From positions 130,820,695 to 130,884,694 of the forward strand of contig CM070904.1 of the NCBI GenBank assembly GCA_036417435.1: DNA of 64,000 nt, in the 5' to 3' direction. Below, one piece after another: positions 50,365 through 64,000 of this stretch (positions are counted from its first letter, which is position 1; every line of letters begins with the position of its first letter). Origin of the DNA: Inia geoffrensis. Its lineage: Eukaryota > Chordata > Mammalia > Artiodactyla > Iniidae. The notes under the pieces are model-generated. The model saw only the letters and a program-made list of their open reading frames with translations. It was not told the origin of the DNA and searched no databases. The position numbers and the translations under genes were made by a program.

Positions 50365-50610
50365 CTGGCTTCCCAATGGATGGATTGGGAGTTTGAGATT
50401 AGCAGATGCAAACTATTCTACATAGAATGGATAAACAACAAGGTCTTACTGTATAGCACAGGGAATTATAGTCAATATCCTGTGATAAACTATAATGGAA
50501 AAGAATATGAAAAAGAATATATATAGAACTGAATCACTTTGTTGTACACCAGAAACTAACACAACATTGTACATCAAGTATGCTTCAATAACAAATTAAT
50601 TAAAATAATA
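50365..50610 (+). repeat. Cetartiodactyl L1 3'-end fragment
   Basis: GGATTGGGAGTTTGAGATTA, AACAACAAGGTCTTACTGTA, TAGCACAGGGAATTATAG, CACCAGAAACTAACACAAC. Truncated to the 3' UTR. Confidence 0.85.
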
Positions 50611-51469
50611 AAATTTAACCGGCTTTGCATAAAGATGGATGGTAAAATGCATGCTAATAATTTAAAATTTTATTACTTTTTCTTTATTTAGGATATTAAG
50701 TAGCAGTTTTTGAAATGATGTGAAAATCTGAGAGACACACTGCAAATAAAGGGAAAAGCTTTATATTACATAGCTTTAATTGTACTTTCCCCTGTTTTTT
50801 GAACAAGGGACCTGCGTTTTCAATTTGCTCTGGGCCCATAAATAGTGTAGCCAGCCCTGCAACATGGGACAAATGGAAGTCACTTCCCTGGCTGTGTAGC
50901 CAAGGGCAGCAAAACGAAGGTGTAAATAAATAATTCACAACATAATGTTCGCTAACGATAAGCACCGGGCAGAAAACTAAGGAGGCCAGTATGGCCAGAG
51001 CAGGTCAGAGGGGATCTGGGAATTAGATCTTGAAAACCTTTGCAAGCAATGTGAAAGACTGGATTTTAGGAATTTGTTGTTATGCTATCATTTTCATCAG
51101 AGCAACAAGATCTGATTTATGTTTCCGAAAGCATCGTTTCGGCTGCGGTGGCTGTGTGGGGAGTAGCCTGGAGGGAGGCAGGAGTGGAAGTCAGGATAAC
51201 GTTGCAGTTCAGGCAGTGCTGGAGGTCCAGGCCAGCTCAGCTTCCCTCGGAGGTGGGGACGTGAGGTCGCTGGAGGGGAGCCCCGCAGGGCACCGCAGCG
51301 CCTTCACCGATGTGGCAGGACTGCTGAAGGAGTAGGTGAGGGAGGAACCAAAAGTTAGGTTTTGAACGTTTAAATTTGCATGGCCTCAAAGCAAAGACGT
51401 CTAATCGTCCTCAAATATGCACAAAACCCCTCCCATTCCGACTTTGGCTGCACGCTCTTAAAGCGACTG
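50611..51469. other. Upstream flank of COPS8
   Basis: No gene. 51010-51290 (TTGCAAGCAATGTGAAAGAC ... GTGGAAGTCAGGATAACG) resembles a common mammalian interspersed repeat that I cannot name. GC rises from about 51120. Confidence 0.4.
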
Positions 51470-51578
51470 GCTGCCTTGGAGGCCGGGCCAGTCCTCCAGA
51501 GCACCGAGAGCGCCGGCCAGAGCGGTGGCATACCCTCCCGACCGCAGGGGTGTCTGCTGACGCGGCGGAACCAACGAG

Positions 51579-51590
51579 GCGCCTGCGCAA
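51579..51590. promoter_or_regulatory. NRF1-like site
   Basis: GCGCCTGCGCAA closely fits the NRF1 pattern YGCGCAYGCGCR. It lies about 120 bp upstream of the COPS8 ATG within the CpG island, a typical place for this factor. Binding is inferred. Confidence 0.45.
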
Positions 51591-51615
51591 GGGCGCTCGG
51601 CGGCACCGTCGGCTT

Positions 51616-51623
51616 TTACGTCA
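51616..51623 (+). promoter_or_regulatory. CRE/ATF-like site
   Basis: TTACGTCA is one base from the full CRE TGACGTCA and keeps the CGTCA half-site. It lies 78-85 bp before the COPS8 ATG, probably close to the initiation region. CREB/ATF use is inferred. Confidence 0.45.
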
Positions 51624-51655
51624 TCGCGGGCGCGACGCCCCGAGGGACAGTCTGA

Positions 51656-63422
<11,767 letters not shown>

Positions 63423-64000
63423 CTTAATCATTCTGAGTTCAAGATCCACCTTCAGCATCCTGAATACTGACAGAAAAATGTAAAATTTTTATTTTCAGTT
63501 TTATTGGATGGATTAAGCACCTCAGCATTCCTTACTGAGTATGTGATAAAATACATATATAATATAAAATATATATATTTTGTCCTTAAACATGCTGAAT
63601 GGTTGTTGGAACAATTCTCATTTTGTAATATTTGACAGTTTGGATGGAGCCCGTCAGTATTAGGCAGTCAGTTTATATTTCCTAGTGACTCATAAAATAA
63701 CAGCTCTCCTGCTTCATGTAGAACAGTGGTTGTCAGCTGTTTCCTTCTGCCCTAGCACACAGCACACTCCCATCTCTACCACAGGTTGATAGTTGCAGTG
63801 ATGCGTCTGGGATTTGAGGAGGACTGTCCCCAGGGGCAGGACCTGCAGTGCTGGGGACTCTAATTCACCACCTTTGGAGAATATGCTCTTTTTCTCTCCC
63901 CTCCTGAGAATCACAAATATAAAATGCTGAGATAGAGCTGAGGAACAAAGGCCATCTCCCTAGTAAACCAGCTTGTTAACTTTAGATTTTTTTCTAAGAG
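63423..64000 (+). other. COPS8: COPS8 3' UTR, probably incomplete in window
   Basis: Sequence after the stop is AT-rich, with an AT-alternating stretch at about 63553-63580. I see no canonical AATAAA. Variant hexamers AATATA/TATAAA near 63561-63568, followed by T/G-rich sequence, could give a short 3' end near 63590, but a longer UTR past 64000 is as likely. Confidence 0.5.

Overview
This is a stretch of mammalian nuclear DNA, almost certainly from a cetacean. It carries at least thirteen tRNA-derived SINEs of the CHR type typical of the whale/hippo lineage (heads reading like GGGCTTCCCTGGTGGTGCAG, about 210 bp or 315-375 bp long, plus a short 110-140 bp type). Most have clean target-site duplications, and several have long uninterrupted A or T tails. 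Ancient mammalian repeats (MIR, L2, L1M, MaLR-type LTRs, hAT-type DNA elements) and cetartiodactyl L1 3' ends fill much of the rest. Repeat family names come from remembered consensus sequences, not a database search.

One protein-coding gene can be supported: COPS8, COP9 signalosome subunit 8, on the + strand. It has eight coding exons between 51701 and 63422. All exons join at GT/AG boundaries in consistent phase and give 630 nt, or 209 codons plus stop, the length remembered for human COPS8. Its promoter is a CpG island at about 51470-51950 with NRF1-like and CRE-like sites. The 3' UTR starts at 63423 and probably runs past the window end.

Positions 1-51470 are the gene-poor 5' flank. In human, COPS8 lies in 2q37.3 between ACKR3 and COL6A3 (remembered), so this flank would be the ACKR3-side intergenic region. 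I found no coding gene or recognisable processed pseudogene there. It holds a 278-bp CA-rich compound microsatellite (23173-23450), a four-copy 12-bp minisatellite (18301-18348), a GA tract (43182-43244), G-run clusters (683-776, 30190-30222), several nested repeat insertions, and repeat-poor AT-rich blocks (notably 32440-33140, 36590-36960, 14040-14990) that are candidate conserved regulatory elements.

I see no evidence for a new biological system. The observations most worth checking are within COPS8: a young SINE ending about 55 bp before in-frame exon 7, a G-run inside the acceptor region of exon 3, a G14 run before exon 8, and a CpG-rich palindrome in intron 4.
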